Positions 46,043 to 58,530 of a stretch of DNA of 64,000 nucleotides are shown here, piece after piece. A model generated the notes under the pieces. The model saw only the letters and a list, made by a program, of their open reading frames with translations. It searched no databases and was not told where the DNA came from. Source of the DNA: Symbiodinium sp. CCMP2592. Its lineage: Eukaryota > Sar > Dinophyceae > Suessiales > Symbiodiniaceae. Made by a program: the position numbers and the translations under genes. The DNA is taken from positions 93,501 through 157,500 of the forward strand of contig CAJNDT010002824.1 in NCBI GenBank assembly GCA_905221615.1, in the 5' to 3' direction. Positions within the stretch are counted from its first letter, which is position 1. Each line of letters opens with the position of its first letter.

Positions 46043-47600
46043 GCTGGAGATCTGGAACACTGCTTTCCCGGAGGAGAAAGCGGAGACATTTGCCAAGGGC
46101 TCCCGCTGCGCCCTGAGGTCTGAGCAGGCTTCCATGCGGTACGCAAGACATGGTCTTGGAGCCGCCGTGCAACCAGCCAGACAGACAGTGACAGCTAGAC
46201 TGCGCTTGGTTGCACGTTGTGGCTCGCGCGTGCTCCGAGATTGGAAGAAGCTCGGCTTCCAGGGTGTGGACCCTGCCACAGACGTTCGAACGGGAGCTTG
46301 GCCTCTTGAGCAGCTAGCAACTCGCCGGAAGCTGGCATGGATCACATCCGTCAGAAGGGCAATGCCGTGCACTCTCAATCTGGTAGCGTAGTGCTGGCCG
46401 CTGGATGTTAAGCTTCAGGCGAGCTTCGCGCGGCACCGTCCGCGAGTGACATGTCCGGATAACGTTTTATGTTTCTAGACGGTGGTAGAGAGCCTTGACG
46501 TTGTCTGCCCGATCGGGGCCTCAGGCAGGTTTCGTGAGTTTTGGTGTTCAGGGAGCGAGACCAGTTGTTGTGATGTGCCACGTCTGAGAAGTGGTTTGAG
46601 CCGTCTCTCAATGTCAATCAGGAGCTACATGACATGGCGGCCCGGCAGCAACATTCACCGTCATAGCTTGAGTCATATCTTGCTGCCTAGTGCTCGCAGT
46701 TGGCTAGAGCTGTGAGGCAAACTTTGCTGTCGCCAGTCGTAGGTGCAACAGTCTGCAAACCCAGCATCCTTCTACCTCTTTGCGCCACTCGGTGCAACTT
46801 GAGCAGGGAGGTGGCCAAGGCATGGACGCTTATTGCTGATCCGTTATCCGTGCAGGATCAGCTGCTTCAATATTTCTCACATGCTGGCCGGAAGCTGAGA
46901 AGTGCATTTGCAACTGAGAGGACGGGGTCGTTTCAATGCTTGCAGGCCGTCTTCTTCGACCTCAATACCTCCCTCTCCGTATCTCCGTTGGGAGCAGTCC
47001 GTCGAGCCAGCAAGCGGCAGCTTCGAAATCTGGCGAGACTCGAAACTTGGACCTAGTGAGTGCGAAATCTTCCCTTTGCGGAGCTGTGCAAAAAGCTTTA
47101 TTCAGGTCGTGCGAGAGTGCAATGCAAACAACGCAACTCGTCATGAGTTCACGGTCTAGGAGGCCGCAGTGACCTGTTTCGTAGTTTGTTCCTTCAGCTC
47201 TCAGCGCTCGGAATCAGGAGTGCTACAGAATGGTCTTTCGATGCGAGCTTGAAGAGGGTTCGTGTTCGGTTTATGACCCGAAGCGTGCAATAATGTTATC
47301 TGACATTTTCAGCGGTTGCACGCCTTTGAACCGAACTAGGGTTTGCTCGGGTGTTGACTACGCCTGGGCGCTTCGAGAGACAGAGAGAGTTATATAGTCG
47401 CATACCCAAGGTTGACATGTCTGCGAGCATCTGCCGCTTGGTCCTGGACGAGGCATGTCTCCCTGCGAGGACCATCATGGAGTTGGCTGCTGCCTGCTGT
47501 TGCTAGGTCTTTGTGGAGGTGCTGTCGGTGGTCCACAATCACTGGCTTGAACTGAACAGGAATGGAACCTCGGCTCCAACAATGTGAGGGATGCTGCAAC
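46043..47600 (+). CDS. ELMO-domain protein, partial exon set
   Basis: ELMO/CED-12 domain proteins act with small GTPases (Rac or Arf-like). LEIWNTAFPEEKAETF (about 46041-46097) followed by RDWKKLGFQGVDPATDVRTG and WPLEQL (about 46229-46311) is the ELMO core signature (W..lGFQg.dPatDfR). Farther on, ASICRLVLDEACLPARTIME (about 47420-47480) and VFVEVLSVVHNHWLELNRNG then TSAPTM (about 47510-47582) fit the domain's later part (a short helix after the yPf.v..iN block, then FvEll...h..Wle...tMdF). The piece between 46.32 and 47.4 kb is not resolved, and no start or stop can be fixed. The first block is strong; the later ones are tentative. Confidence 0.58.
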
Positions 47601-47869
47601 ACACATGCAGCACTTGTGTCTCGAGCTGCGTATCCGATTTGTTGCATGTTCAGCCTTTGAGGTGAGAAAATCACGCTCATGGATTTTCCGAAAGCTCTCC
47701 GAGACATGGCGGCATCTAACGAATCGTATCAAGCAAACGCTATCCGGGCAAGCCCTGGGCTGTACAGAGAGTGCATTCTCCAAGGAAGGGGCTTTGATGC
47801 GAATTCGAAATTCTTTGACAGGCGCCGATACGATTTCACAGATAGACGATCTCGGTGAGCAGTAGTGTG

Positions 47870-49314
47870 TGCAGTTGACCCTTGAACCTCGCCTGCCTGC
47901 CGAGAGCCAGTGCCAAAAACTGTAGCTTCTCGCGGCACTGCTACTGCGAAGATGTGATAGGCTTATGCTGTTATGCTGCTTGATCTCGCAGGCCTTGCGA
48001 CTCCTTGGGCGACTTGAAAATGGCTTAGCCAGACCTCACGGCCTTTTGAGACCTGGACTCCAGCAAGACTGCTGGAGCCAGCACCAGAGCTATGTTGGGG
48101 CTTGTTGTTGGAGATGAGCCTTCTAGCAACAGCTACGGCGACGGTGCCGTCCATAAAGTAGCGCCCCATACTGCGCACTCTCCTTGCTCGCGATCGTGAT
48201 AGTGTGTCACCATTCGCTTAGCTTGTACAGTGCTCCACGACGTGGCATTGCACGCGGGAGGAGGAAAACAAAAATTGTGCAATGTCACCTTATGTGGCGA
48301 GGAATGTCCGTAGCATGCAAGTCAAGGTGGAAAGAGAGGCGAAGACGCCGGATGCTGGATATGCCCGCCAGCAAATGCCGCGCACTTGCCGTTGGACCAG
48401 TCGTTTTTGGTCGGGTCCCGTCAACCCAAGGCCAGTACACCCAGCGTCACCGGCTGGGGCTGATAGCTCTTCCCAGGCCCCGAAGCTTCAAAAGCATGCT
48501 GGTGTCACCATCCACAAGCTTTTTTCCGCTTGTGCCTGCACTGCAGGTGGTGACTCTTGGAGACCTCGGCTTACATTGTACAGCATGGAACCAGGCGGCC
48601 ACCGTCTGAGCACCCAAAGTCTTGGCAAGGTGTTGGACTCCCAAGTTGAAGTTGTCTTCTGTTGTCTCTCCGTCTTTCCGAGTTGACTGCCTGAAAGCAG
48701 AGAGACACTTGGCCGAGCCATTTTCCTCTAAGACGAGCTTTCAAGGCTCACGGGATGCCACCGGACCTTCGCGGTCCCCCGAGCGGGCCGGAGGCGATGC
48801 GGAAAGGAAGCACGAAATCTAAGAGTAGCCACACGCCGCTGCCAGGTTCAATGGATGCCCGGGCAAGGAAAGGTGGGCATCACAGCATACGGTGTATTCT
48901 GCTCCCGCTTGACCATTGTGGCAGGGCGCTTTGCCACCGCCCAGCGTGATGAGCACGGCCCCCATCGACAGCGGTCGACACCCGGCCCGTCTGCTCAGAC
49001 TGACAGTCCGACCGTAGCACAGCAGTCGCATGCAGTCTCCTGGCCACAGTGCTTGCTGTCATTGAAGCTAAGGTCTTGTTGCCACAAGCGGCCTTGGGCC
49101 AGAAACCCGGCAACTGTTCCCCTGGCCGATACCGCTGTCCTTCCGAACAAGCACCAGTGGCTCAGGCACATCTCCAGCAGCTGCAGCCGCTGCGCAACTT
49201 TCCGGAAAGATCGAAGTAGATCAAGTAGATGACATGTGTTACGTTTCGGACGCCTAGGCTTCCTCCGCGCTTTGGTGACGCGTCAACTCGATTCTGTCCA
49301 GGCACAATCCGTCA
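47870..49314. other. Unassigned region
   Basis: ORFs up to 141 codons on overlapping frames, none recognised. A plus-strand stretch, SPAAAAAAQLSGKIEVDQVD (about 49170-49230), may be an exon of the gene ending at 49452. Confidence 0.3.
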
Positions 49315-49452
49315 ATGGGTTCATTTGCCCACGACGGAGCACTCATTCCATCAATTGAGACACTGCAGCACTCCGTTGTGGCAAAAGAACTAGACGTGAT
49401 TGTTCGGCGCTATGGTGTTGTCACAGTCGCGAAGGAATTCGGCTTGACGTGA
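49315..49452 (+). CDS. Short ORF or last exon, unknown
   Basis: 45 codons with natural composition: PSIETLQHSVVAKELDVIV then RRYGVVTVAKEFGLT and TGA. Clean amphipathic pattern, no family recognised. It may be a terminal exon whose upstream part lies between 48.8 and 49.3 kb. Confidence 0.3.
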   Translation: MGSFAHDGALIPSIETLQHSVVAKELDVIVRRYGVVTVAKEFGLT

Positions 49453-49864
49453 TCATTCTTGTTGCTGGTGCTGTTTCAGTTTCTTCAGCTGCAGGTGCTT
49501 CGCCGACAGTTCAATTCGGCAACGCCTCGATCAGGTTTATACCTGCAGGCCAAAGTGTAGACATGTTCAACCTATTCTTTGCTACTGCTAGGAGTAGATT
49601 GCAGCTGGCTCGCTGGCCTGGTGGGACAGGCTCTCCAATGGCAAATCCACTTGCGGCAGCGACTCCCACCGTTGGTGTCTGAGTTTCCGACTTGCAGCAT
49701 ATCTAGCGAGGTCGCCTTTGCTTCTGTTGAAACGCCGGAGCCGGCAAATTGACAGTATTCAGCATCTCGTGGGGCTCGGATGGCAAGCCTAAGGGGAATG
49801 CTTTCGGTCCCCCCCCCCATGCGTCGTGTCACCCAGTATCTCCGGTTGGAGTTGCTGTTGTAGA

Positions 49865-49945
49865 TACATATGTATGTAATGTATGTATGTATGTCTGTAT
49901 GCATGTACGTGTGTACCTATCTATGTATATTTTTTTGACTATGTA
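49865..49945. repeat. Imperfect (TGTA)n tetranucleotide repeat
   Basis: A run of TATG/TGTA units with substitutions (GTATGTATGTATGTCTGTATG...), about 80 bases. Confidence 0.8.
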
Positions 49946-50959
49946 TGTAAGTACAGAGAGTGCGTCGTGTGCTTCTGTTGCAAACAGTTAGTTCATTTTC
50001 GGGATATTTCGTCGTGTATGAACACAACGCAAGCCTTGTACCGCATGCACCAAGAGCAGAAACGTCGGAAGCCAGAGTGTCGGTGCCCTGCGGGTCTGAC
50101 CCCAGCCGGGACAAGCTAACCACTTGTCTGTGAATGGCAGCCGCAAGCCGATGAAGCCTTGAAGCCACCCAGTTAGAGCTGATCTCAAACTAAATCAAGG
50201 GATGACGGGGTGTATGAAACAGAAGCCAGGCAAAAGAGTGGGCATTGGGGCACCGATATGGTCAGGCGCTTCCGATTTCGATTCCCATCTCGAATGGATT
50301 CCGACCAGCACGGGGCGACGCAACATTTTTCTCGCCTAGGGCAAGTAGCCCAACATGTGCAGACGTTGTTTCTTGTGGGGCCACAGGCTGACCTTCTATG
50401 TGACAGCACAGGCAACCAAAGGGAGCCCTCCAACTCTGCGGAAGGAGTCTCAGTGCCGGCCAAGCAGTCTCGGCAGGTGCATGCTTGCTAAGGATGCTAA
50501 GGCAGGTCACGGTGAACTCTGACTCTGCAACTTTAAGGATTTCAGTAATCGGTCTCAACACATGAGAACCACAATCTGAGAGGGCTTGGCGGGAGGGGGG
50601 GACAATGTTTTCCATTTTACACCAGCACGCCTGGTACTAGTACCACGCTAAATCAGCTGGATTTACCGTGGTGGCACCCACGGTCTTGTTCAGAGCTGTG
50701 CAGCAGAGGCACGATTGGCAGCTCTGCGCAGAGTTTAGCACGAGTTTGGTCAGAACGAGCTGCGACTACTAAGTTTCATAAAAGTGCTAGAAGTGATGGC
50801 GGAAAGAACCGGCTTTCAACTCTGAGTGTATCTGAGGGTCTAAAGTCTCAAAGACAGTACAAGCGGCTTGAAAAAGAGTGGTGCCGAGGCATGCTACGAC
50901 GCGCCACGGGCTCGGCATTGACATGTTGCTAGCTACAAGTAGTTGGAAATCCAACTCAT

Positions 50960-51486
50960 TTAAAACGTGATCCTCTGGCTGAGTGCAGTGAGGTCGTGCA
51001 GAACACCAGTGAACACGCCCATGGCTCCGGCAAACACACCCATGGCTTGCCACATGTCGTGGTGTCTGCCTTACTACTGACAGCTTTGTTGATTTGGCTG
51101 TCCATGCCTTCTGATCAGGCCAGATGCCAACAAACAGGCCAAGGAGACCCGCGCTCAGAATCCTTGCCTGCCACAGCCGCTCGGTGGCAGAAGTGAATTC
51201 GCCACCCGTTGCGCGTTCCTGAAGAACCAACAAAAACCACAAAGTGAACATTGTCACACGGTCCAGGTTCAACACTGGCGGATCTGTGACCTGCCCAGGC
51301 CCGGACTTGAATGCACTCATAGGTCGAGCCGAGTTTGCGTTGGAAGTTCATGGGGATGCCGAGAGGAAAGAGAATGACCCCAAAATGTGTGAGAGGTATG
51401 TTAGCAAGTAGGAGAACGGCGCAAACAGCGATGATTAGCAGCGCTTGCTTGATGAAGCGAATGCTGCTAAACTCAAACCTGGGCAA
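50960..51486 (-). CDS. Putative multi-pass membrane protein, minus-strand exons
   Basis: Reading the minus strand from 51486: IKQALLIIAVCAVLLLANIP and FGVILFPLGIPMNFQRKLG (one to two membrane segments), then after a frame change (probable intron near 51310) VTMFTLWFLLVLQERATGGE and ARILSAGLLGLFVGIWP, then after a further AG HHDMWQAMGVFAGAMGVF and TGVLHDLTALSQRITF ending at TAA (50960-50962). Each block is hydrophobic and coherent. No family is recognised, and no N-terminus is assigned. Confidence 0.42.
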
Positions 51487-51489
51487 TCG

Positions 51490-53170
51490 AGTCGCAGCGG
51501 TTTGCTTGCATCTCTACTCATCAGGCCTGTCGACGTGTCCTTTTCCGATGTGTCTTCCGAATCCGAGCATTCGTCGAGTCGGCCAGGAAGGCAATCGAAA
51601 CGAGTCACGAACACCAGCGAGAGTGAGTCAGCGACTGCGTGACTGCATCAGGCTTTCGTGAGTGAGTGAGTGAGCCGCTCTGTTTGTTTGTCATTGAGCC
51701 AACTTTACACCGAACCGCTTCCCCACTCCCTCGCGTGCTACGTTGCTTGAACTTGCAGCGCGCCTGGCAGCAGCAAGAGATGTTCGGATTGTGGGATGGA
51801 AGGTTCTTGGAAGGTTCTGTTCCGTCTTCCAGTCTTGATCAGGTCTTCTTGAATCCGTGTATTGCAAGTTGAAGAGATTCGGCCCTTAGGAGGGCTTCGG
51901 TGAAGCTTCATTTCCAAGCAACACAGACTGGAAACTCCGAGTGAAGCACCCGGCTGAAGCGAAAGATGCGGGGATAACATGGATAAGCTCATGGCTACTA
52001 CTGCTGCAGGCCCTAGCAGCCCCGCAGTGTCCCGCTTGCAGGAATGTCGCCGACAGCGACGGCAGGCCCATGGAGCAAGTCTCTCAGCAAAGGAGTACGG
52101 AGTCATTTGATTCAGGCCTGGGCTCATCTGGAAAGCTTCCATCTCCCGATGGCCTTGAGGTCCCGTCGCAGCACCAGCTGATGCACTTCGCGTATTTCTC
52201 GGCCAGAATCATGTAACAGGCCCGGGGGCGGGTGTATTGTTCGATGCCGCTTCCCAGTCTTCTTGGTTTAGTTAATTGGGTTCGCGGAGAGAGGGACGAA
52301 GGGCAACAGTTTTTGTCAAAGTAGGGTTCTACGAGTCCACATGTGAGGGTGGAAGTAATGCATGCCCTTGTCTATCTGTTTTGCCTGTTTGCCAGTCTGT
52401 CTGTGCATATGTACGTGTGTACATAACATCTGCACGGAGACAGGAGTGGGTAGGGGGGGGGCTGGAGGAGGCGGGGGTGCTCAACAAAGGCCGCAAGCGT
52501 GCTTGTGAGCAGCTGGAGGGGCGTCCTCTTCGGAAGAACACGGCCGGACCTCTATCCCACGTACAGACAGTCTCACCTTGTGTGCATTTTGTCACGGAAG
52601 CTGGCTCCTTGGAGCTTGCGGGAGTTGTTGTTTACATAGTTCTTTCTTGGGCAACTTAGCAAGGAGGGCCCCTTTTGTTGCATTGATTCTTTCACACGCT
52701 TCGCTTTTCGATTGGGGTGGGGGCCCTCCCCTCAAGGCCCCCTTTGCTTGTCGGTTTCGGGTTTCAACGGGTTGAGCTATCGTGCTTGCAGTGGATGCTG
52801 ATTCTGTTATGCATGCTTGTTTCTGGTCCATCGGCATTGCAGCATGCTCACCCACGCGCACGTTGCGTCGAAACGTGCACGACGGTATTCTCCCCAACCG
52901 CCGCCATCCCATCGCTTCTCTACTGGCTCATCCCTCGGCGTTTCTACTTCTTGCCCCTAGCTTTCGGCCGCCTTGCTCTCAAGTTGCATATTCATGCCAT
53001 TCCGATTTTCTGGAGGAATCACGTGGTACCAATCGTCATCTCATCGTTGTTCTACTCATCAAAATATTCATAGTCATAGCCGCCTTCATCAGCATCAGCG
53101 TCATCATCAGTTTCATTGCAGATCAGCCTCCCAAAGTGAGTATGTGCGTTTGTTTTTGATCGAGCTGGAA
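51490..53170. other. Unassigned region
   Basis: ORFs at 51941-52216 (+) with a hydrophobic stretch (SSWLLLLQALAAP) and 52717-53073 (+) with hydrophobic segments have no recognisable family. A G run lies at about 52453-52460. Confidence 0.3.
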
Positions 53171-53181
53171 CCCCACCCTTT

Positions 53182-53581
53182 GTGACCTCCCATCGGGCCT
53201 TCAAAGACAAAGACAATCTCGTGAATCTAGTGGCCATCGGGTTCATAAAGAACTCGCTCCAACAGGTGCCGAGCTCGCGGCTCGCCTCCAAGCAGCTGCT
53301 CCTGACAGCCCCTCGCCGAACCACTTGTGCAGTTCTGTTGCAGTGTTATGGTATGTTAGTGTGCGCTCAGATGAGATGCTGTGCCGAAGTCACTCGAGTT
53401 TCAAGGGACCCAGACGCACGTGCTTGCATGATGCAGCTCAGTCGAGGCTATGAGGATTGAGTCGTTGCGCCAAGCCCGTGGTGGACTTGGCGATACTGAT
53501 GATCGTCGCACGTTGTCGCAGTTGAAGTCCCGTTTCATTTCTCACCTTCTCGAATCTGCCTGCTTCAGAAGCCTGTTTTGA
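53182..53581 (+). CDS. Two coherent plus-strand coding segments, unknown function
   Basis: HRAFKDKDNLVNLVAIGFIK then NSLQQ (about 53188-53265) is followed by a possible donor (GTGCCGAG). Downstream an ORF from ATG 53450 reads MRIESLRQARGGLGDTDDRR then TLSQLKSRFISHLLES to TGA 53579-53581. They may be exons of one gene. The antisense frame is also open at 53052-53324, so strand is not certain. Confidence 0.28.
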
Positions 53582-53589
53582 CATTTGCT

Positions 53590-55040
53590 TTTGCCGAGGC
53601 TTTGTCCTGAAACGTCAGCTTCTGCACGTCCGGTGCTCGGGGGTCGACAGCTGGAATCTCGCGCCGTCGCTGTGGTGATAACCTGGAGCGTTCAGGTTGC
53701 CGCGCACCTGTCGCGCCGCGGCGCAGAGAGCGTACTGTGCTTGCCTCAGGCGTCAGGGAGACTTTGCAAGCCATGATCTTAAAACAGCTGCACGTTCTCA
53801 GGTCCCTGTCCTGAGCGTAGCCTTTGGCATGCAGGAGAAGCCTGCCGATATCTGCCGAATGACCCAACGTCTAAACTCGCTAGACCAGGCATCGTCATAG
53901 TCCCTTCAGAAGAAGACTGGATTCTGTCGGGCACGGCATACGGTCTCCTGCATGAAAGTTTCTTGTTTGAAGCCGGCAGGATGCATTCTGGCATGACGGG
54001 TTGATCTTGGTAGGCAAAGCCGAGCACATGCCCAGATATCACACTGTCACCGCTCGAATGTGCCCTGCTTGCGAGATCTCTCCATGCTTGGCCTTCAGGT
54101 TAGCCAGCGTGCAGGCACTACGAAGCAGCACGGAGCTACCCAGACGTGTTGATCTTCTTACGTGTCGTGTGTTCTCTACTAGTACCGACTCGGCCTCTCG
54201 TTAAGCACAGGTTGACATGCTGTGGTGTGCCGTGCTGTTCATTGATTGCGCAAGCGTAGTAGCCTGCCTTCCCAGCCTTAGCACTAGCTTGCCCTCCAAT
54301 CGAAAGGACCAGGAGTGTCCTGCTGGGGATGTAGAGTTAGCTCGTTTCCAGGTCTGTAGATCCTTGACTTGAAGCAGTTCGCGATCCGTTCCAGAAGACC
54401 TTGACAAACATGGACGAGGGTTAACATCAAGCAAACTGGCGAGGTAGCCGGATGTACTTCAAGAGCAGGGCCCTTTACATGTCTGCAGACTTTCCGCCGG
54501 ACCACAGTAGGATTTGAAAACGAAGGTGTGAAGGCGAGATGCCTTAATACCTTGAGTAGGAGTCTCAGAATTTCCAAGGCCAAACGATGTCTTGCTGTGT
54601 ACAGAGAACAGCAGAAACTCAAGAGCCGAGAGCAGTGACTCGCGGTCCAGCTGGTCCGGGCTGCTTTATGTCAGCGCTGCATTTGTGTGCTTCACGCATT
54701 TGGAGCGTAGGTGGCGAACTTGAGAACAATCGCTGGATTACTTTTGAAGCAACCTTAACCACAGACTGCCTGAGTCACACTGCCAATCTGCAAACAAGCT
54801 TGTGAGATGCAGTGCTTAGTGCAAGGCTGTGTTGGTATCTACGGCAGATCGGTATCTGTTTCTTGATTTTAGCTCGTGTCATATGCTGCGGCTGCGGCCG
54901 GCAGTCCGCAGCATGTGTGCTATCCGGAAGCGTTGCCTGGAACAGGGTACTGGGCATGTGCAAGACGTGCATCCCAGGAAACGACTTTCAAGAAGGGGAT
55001 GCAAACCGATGGCCTCTCCGATTTTTTGACATACCTTTTA
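53590..55040. other. Unassigned region
   Basis: No recognisable gene; short overlapping ORFs only. Confidence 0.3.
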
Positions 55041-55042
55041 AG

Positions 55043-55385
55043 CTACTTGGCCATTTTACCGATGTCACACCCAGCCAGTTCCGCCTTGCCAGTGTTACGG
55101 AAGTTCTGGAACATGAGAGATAGATCGAAAATCACACTGGCTGCAACAGCAGCAATGCTACCAAAGCAGAAGCTGCACAGCCTGCTGGTGGCTGGCAACC
55201 AGCTTTCTGGTAGTGGTGGCCAGATAAAGCCCCTTGCCTAGCACGGCAGACGTCACAACTGCTGCGGGCCATTTCATCAGAGTCATCATGTGCAAACCGA
55301 GTGGGTCGTCCGTTCGGTGCCGCAGCCACTGTTGTGTCGTTTTCAACGTGGCATTAGCCAGCGCTTCTTCCGTCGTACGTGGCAT
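55043..55385 (-). CDS. Putative membrane protein, C-terminal exons, minus strand
   Basis: From 55385 on the minus strand: RTTEEALANATLKTTQQWLR and WPAAVVTSAVLGKGLYLATT (one membrane segment). After a probable intron, CFGSIAAVAASVIFDLSLMF and QNFRNTGKAELAGCDIGKMAK end at TAG (55043-55045). The last two blocks give a second membrane helix and a polar tail. No family is recognised, and the upstream exons are not found. The plus-strand ORF over the same place looks less natural. Confidence 0.4.
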
Positions 55386-55399
55386 GAAACATTTTCTGG

Positions 55400-56495
55400 T
55401 AACTTACTTCTTTGGGCAACTGCTTGTAGCAGCTACGGCTCTTGCTACTCTCGTTTCTCACGGGCTCTGGCTGATGGCCTTTACACGCCTGAGAGCTGAC
55501 TGCGCAGGGGCTTGCCAGCGCATACACAAGCTCTAGCAGCAGCTCTAGCAGCTCTAGCACAGCAAGCTGTAATCGCGCGGCTAGCTGCCGGTAAGAACTC
55601 CCGCAGTCAGGCCACACCACGGCACCAGTCGTGAGGACATCTTCACGCTTCTCCTCACGCGGACCTGCTGATAATTGAATTGAAACGTCACATGTGAGCC
55701 CTCGGCGCTTGCCACATGCACTGTTGAGAACCTCGAAATCGTCATTAAGCACGCTTCGATTTGCGCTGCCATGACAAGCCAAAGCCAGTGCCGGGACATG
55801 ATCTACAGTTGGCACTCCCAATCTAGACAAACAGGCTTTCAATGCTTGCAGCCCAAACTGTAACCCGGAGACAGTTCGCAGTGTAGCAGATCAACGTGCT
55901 GGTATCTGGTGCGTCTGCTTTGCAGCATCAGGCTCGGCAGAATGTGCTTCTGCAAAGAATCCAGCCGGCAAAGCGCCAATCAATGCATGTTGCCTTGCCT
56001 AGTGCAATCTTATGGGAAAGCAGACTTTGTCGTGACCTGCGAGAGTAGCCGTGCATGCAGATTCCTGACAGGTTGACCTGCCCCTCTGCACGTTTGACGA
56101 GAGGGCATTGCAGCATTACAGCAGCGGCAGGAAGATCTGAGAAGGTGGTCTGAAAGCTGCTGCCATGCATGATGTGATTGCAATGCCACGGCACGAATCG
56201 CTTGGAGGCATGGAGACACTGCATCCGTTGCAGACACTGGAAGGCACATCACCGTGTCAGATGGGTCGTGGCCAGAGCTTGTGAACTGGAATGTGTACGA
56301 GTAGAGTTCGCATTCAGCAAGTGGGAGAAGATGAACAATCACAGATGCAATGTCTTGCAATCAATCCTGCTACATCCTGTCACCACAGCGGAGGTGATCA
56401 CCGCATCTTTGTCCGCAACACCTTCCTGGAGGTTCAGGCATGCTGCGCATATCGCATTTGCCCCTATCACTATATCACCAGCAACTGATGACATG
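55400..56495. other. Unassigned region before the long simple-sequence tract
   Basis: Minus-strand ORFs of 98-162 codons without motifs. A GAGCTGCTGCTAGAGC-type short repeat (AGCAGCTCTAGC) occurs at about 55532-55560. Confidence 0.3.
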
Positions 56496-56499
56496 TAAG

Positions 56500-57425
56500 C
56501 ACGCACACGCCCTCCCCCTCGCAACGCGCGCGCAAACACGCGCACACACGCGCACGCACGCACGCACGCACGCACGCGCGCACGCACGCCCGCACGCCCG
56601 CACGCCCGCACGCCCGCCCGCACGCCCGCACGCCCGCACGCCCGCACGCCCGCGCCGCACGCACGCCCGCACGCCCGCACGCCCGCCCGCACGCCCGCAC
56701 GCCCGCCCGCACGCACGCACCGCACGCCCGCACGCCCGCACGCCCGCACGCCCGCACGCACGCCCGCACGCACGCACGCACGCACGCCTGCACGCCCGCA
56801 CGCGCCGCACGCCCGCACGCACGCACGCAGCGCACGCGCGCGCGCACGCGCGCGCGCGCGCAGCATGCGCGCGCACGCACGCGCGCGCGCGCACGCGCAC
56901 GCGCGCACGCGCACGCGCGCACGCGCACGCCCACGCGCACGCGCACGCGCACGCGCACGCGCACGCGCACGTGCACGTGCCCGCGCACGTGCCCGTGCAC
57001 GTGCCCGCGCCCGCGCCGCGCCCCCGCCCGCGCCCGCGCCCGCGCACGCGCGCACGCGCGCACGCACGCGCAGCACACGCGCACACGCGCAGCACACGCG
57101 GCGCACACGCGCAGCACACGCGCGCACGCGCGCACGCGCGCACACGCGCAGACGCACAAGCCCACACGCCCACACGCCCACACACACACGCCCACACGCA
57201 CACGCACACGCACACGTACACGCACACGCACACGCACACGCACACGCGTGCACACGCACACACGCACACACGCACACGCACACGCGCACACACGACTCCT
57301 GCACCCGCACCCGCACCCGCACCCGCACCCGGCCCCGCACCCCACCCGCACCCGCAACCCGCACCCGCATACGCCGCACACACACCGCCCACGCGCACGC
57401 GCACACGCGCACACCGCACCCGCAC
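56500..57425. repeat. CG-rich alternating purine-pyrimidine tract (CGCACG/CCGCAC/CGCGCA units)
   Basis: About 0.9 kb made almost only of GCAC, GCCCGCAC, GCGCAC and CACACG permutations, with strict purine-pyrimidine alternation over long parts. All six frames stay open, giving His/Thr-, Ala/Arg- and Cys/Val-rich ORFs of up to 522 codons that are not genes. Confidence 0.95.
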
Positions 57426-57429
57426 ACAC

Positions 57430-57841
<412 letters not shown>

Positions 57842-58530
57842 AATGCCAAGTAAGGTTTCGGTATGCGAAGAACCAGAACCAGCACCCAGGTCTCAGGCGA
57901 CCACATGCTGGATGACTTTTGACATGTGGCATCATGGACAATAACTGCAAAGAGGAAGAGCAGAAAGTTCGTGGCCAGAGACCTCTACCTGCCTGACTAA
58001 ACCACAACGCCAGCCTGAACCCCAACGCGCCGAAGGGCAACACAGAGAACGTGGGCCTGACTGACTGCGCAACCTGTGACTCGTCACCAAACGTCCAATA
58101 ACTGTAAGCTCAAGCACTGAATGTACCGCTCCAAATGTACGGTGGACGCAAGCATGGAAGAATGGCACCCAACGCACGCACTGAGGGTTCTCGGCTTAGC
58201 CCCGTGCCATGTCCAATGGGATCATGGGGTGCAAGGTCCCAGCTGCCATGCCTGGCCCAGAGCACCTTGCTGACTCCCTCCAGCTGCCACGCAGAGCCCA
58301 GGAGCGGAGTCCCCCATAGCAGGTACACTGAAATGGCCAGTTTCAGCTTCCCGCATACTCAGTTAGCTTCGTTGGATGAGATCACTGAGCATGCGTCTCA
58401 TCCCCCTGCTGTAGTGATAGAAGACCAAGAGAAAGGCAAGGCAAAGCATGTCATGGGAGCGTGGCCTGAAGACCCTTGGACACAGGGTTGTCACACACAC
58501 GCCCCGCCGTAGCGGGGCGAGTCAGGAAAC
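57842..58530. other. Spacer with diverged satellite traces
   Basis: At about 57986-58040 a diverged copy of the satellite tail appears (CTGCCTGACTAAACCACAAC). No gene is recognised; the ORF at 58135-58512 has no motif. Confidence 0.5.
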
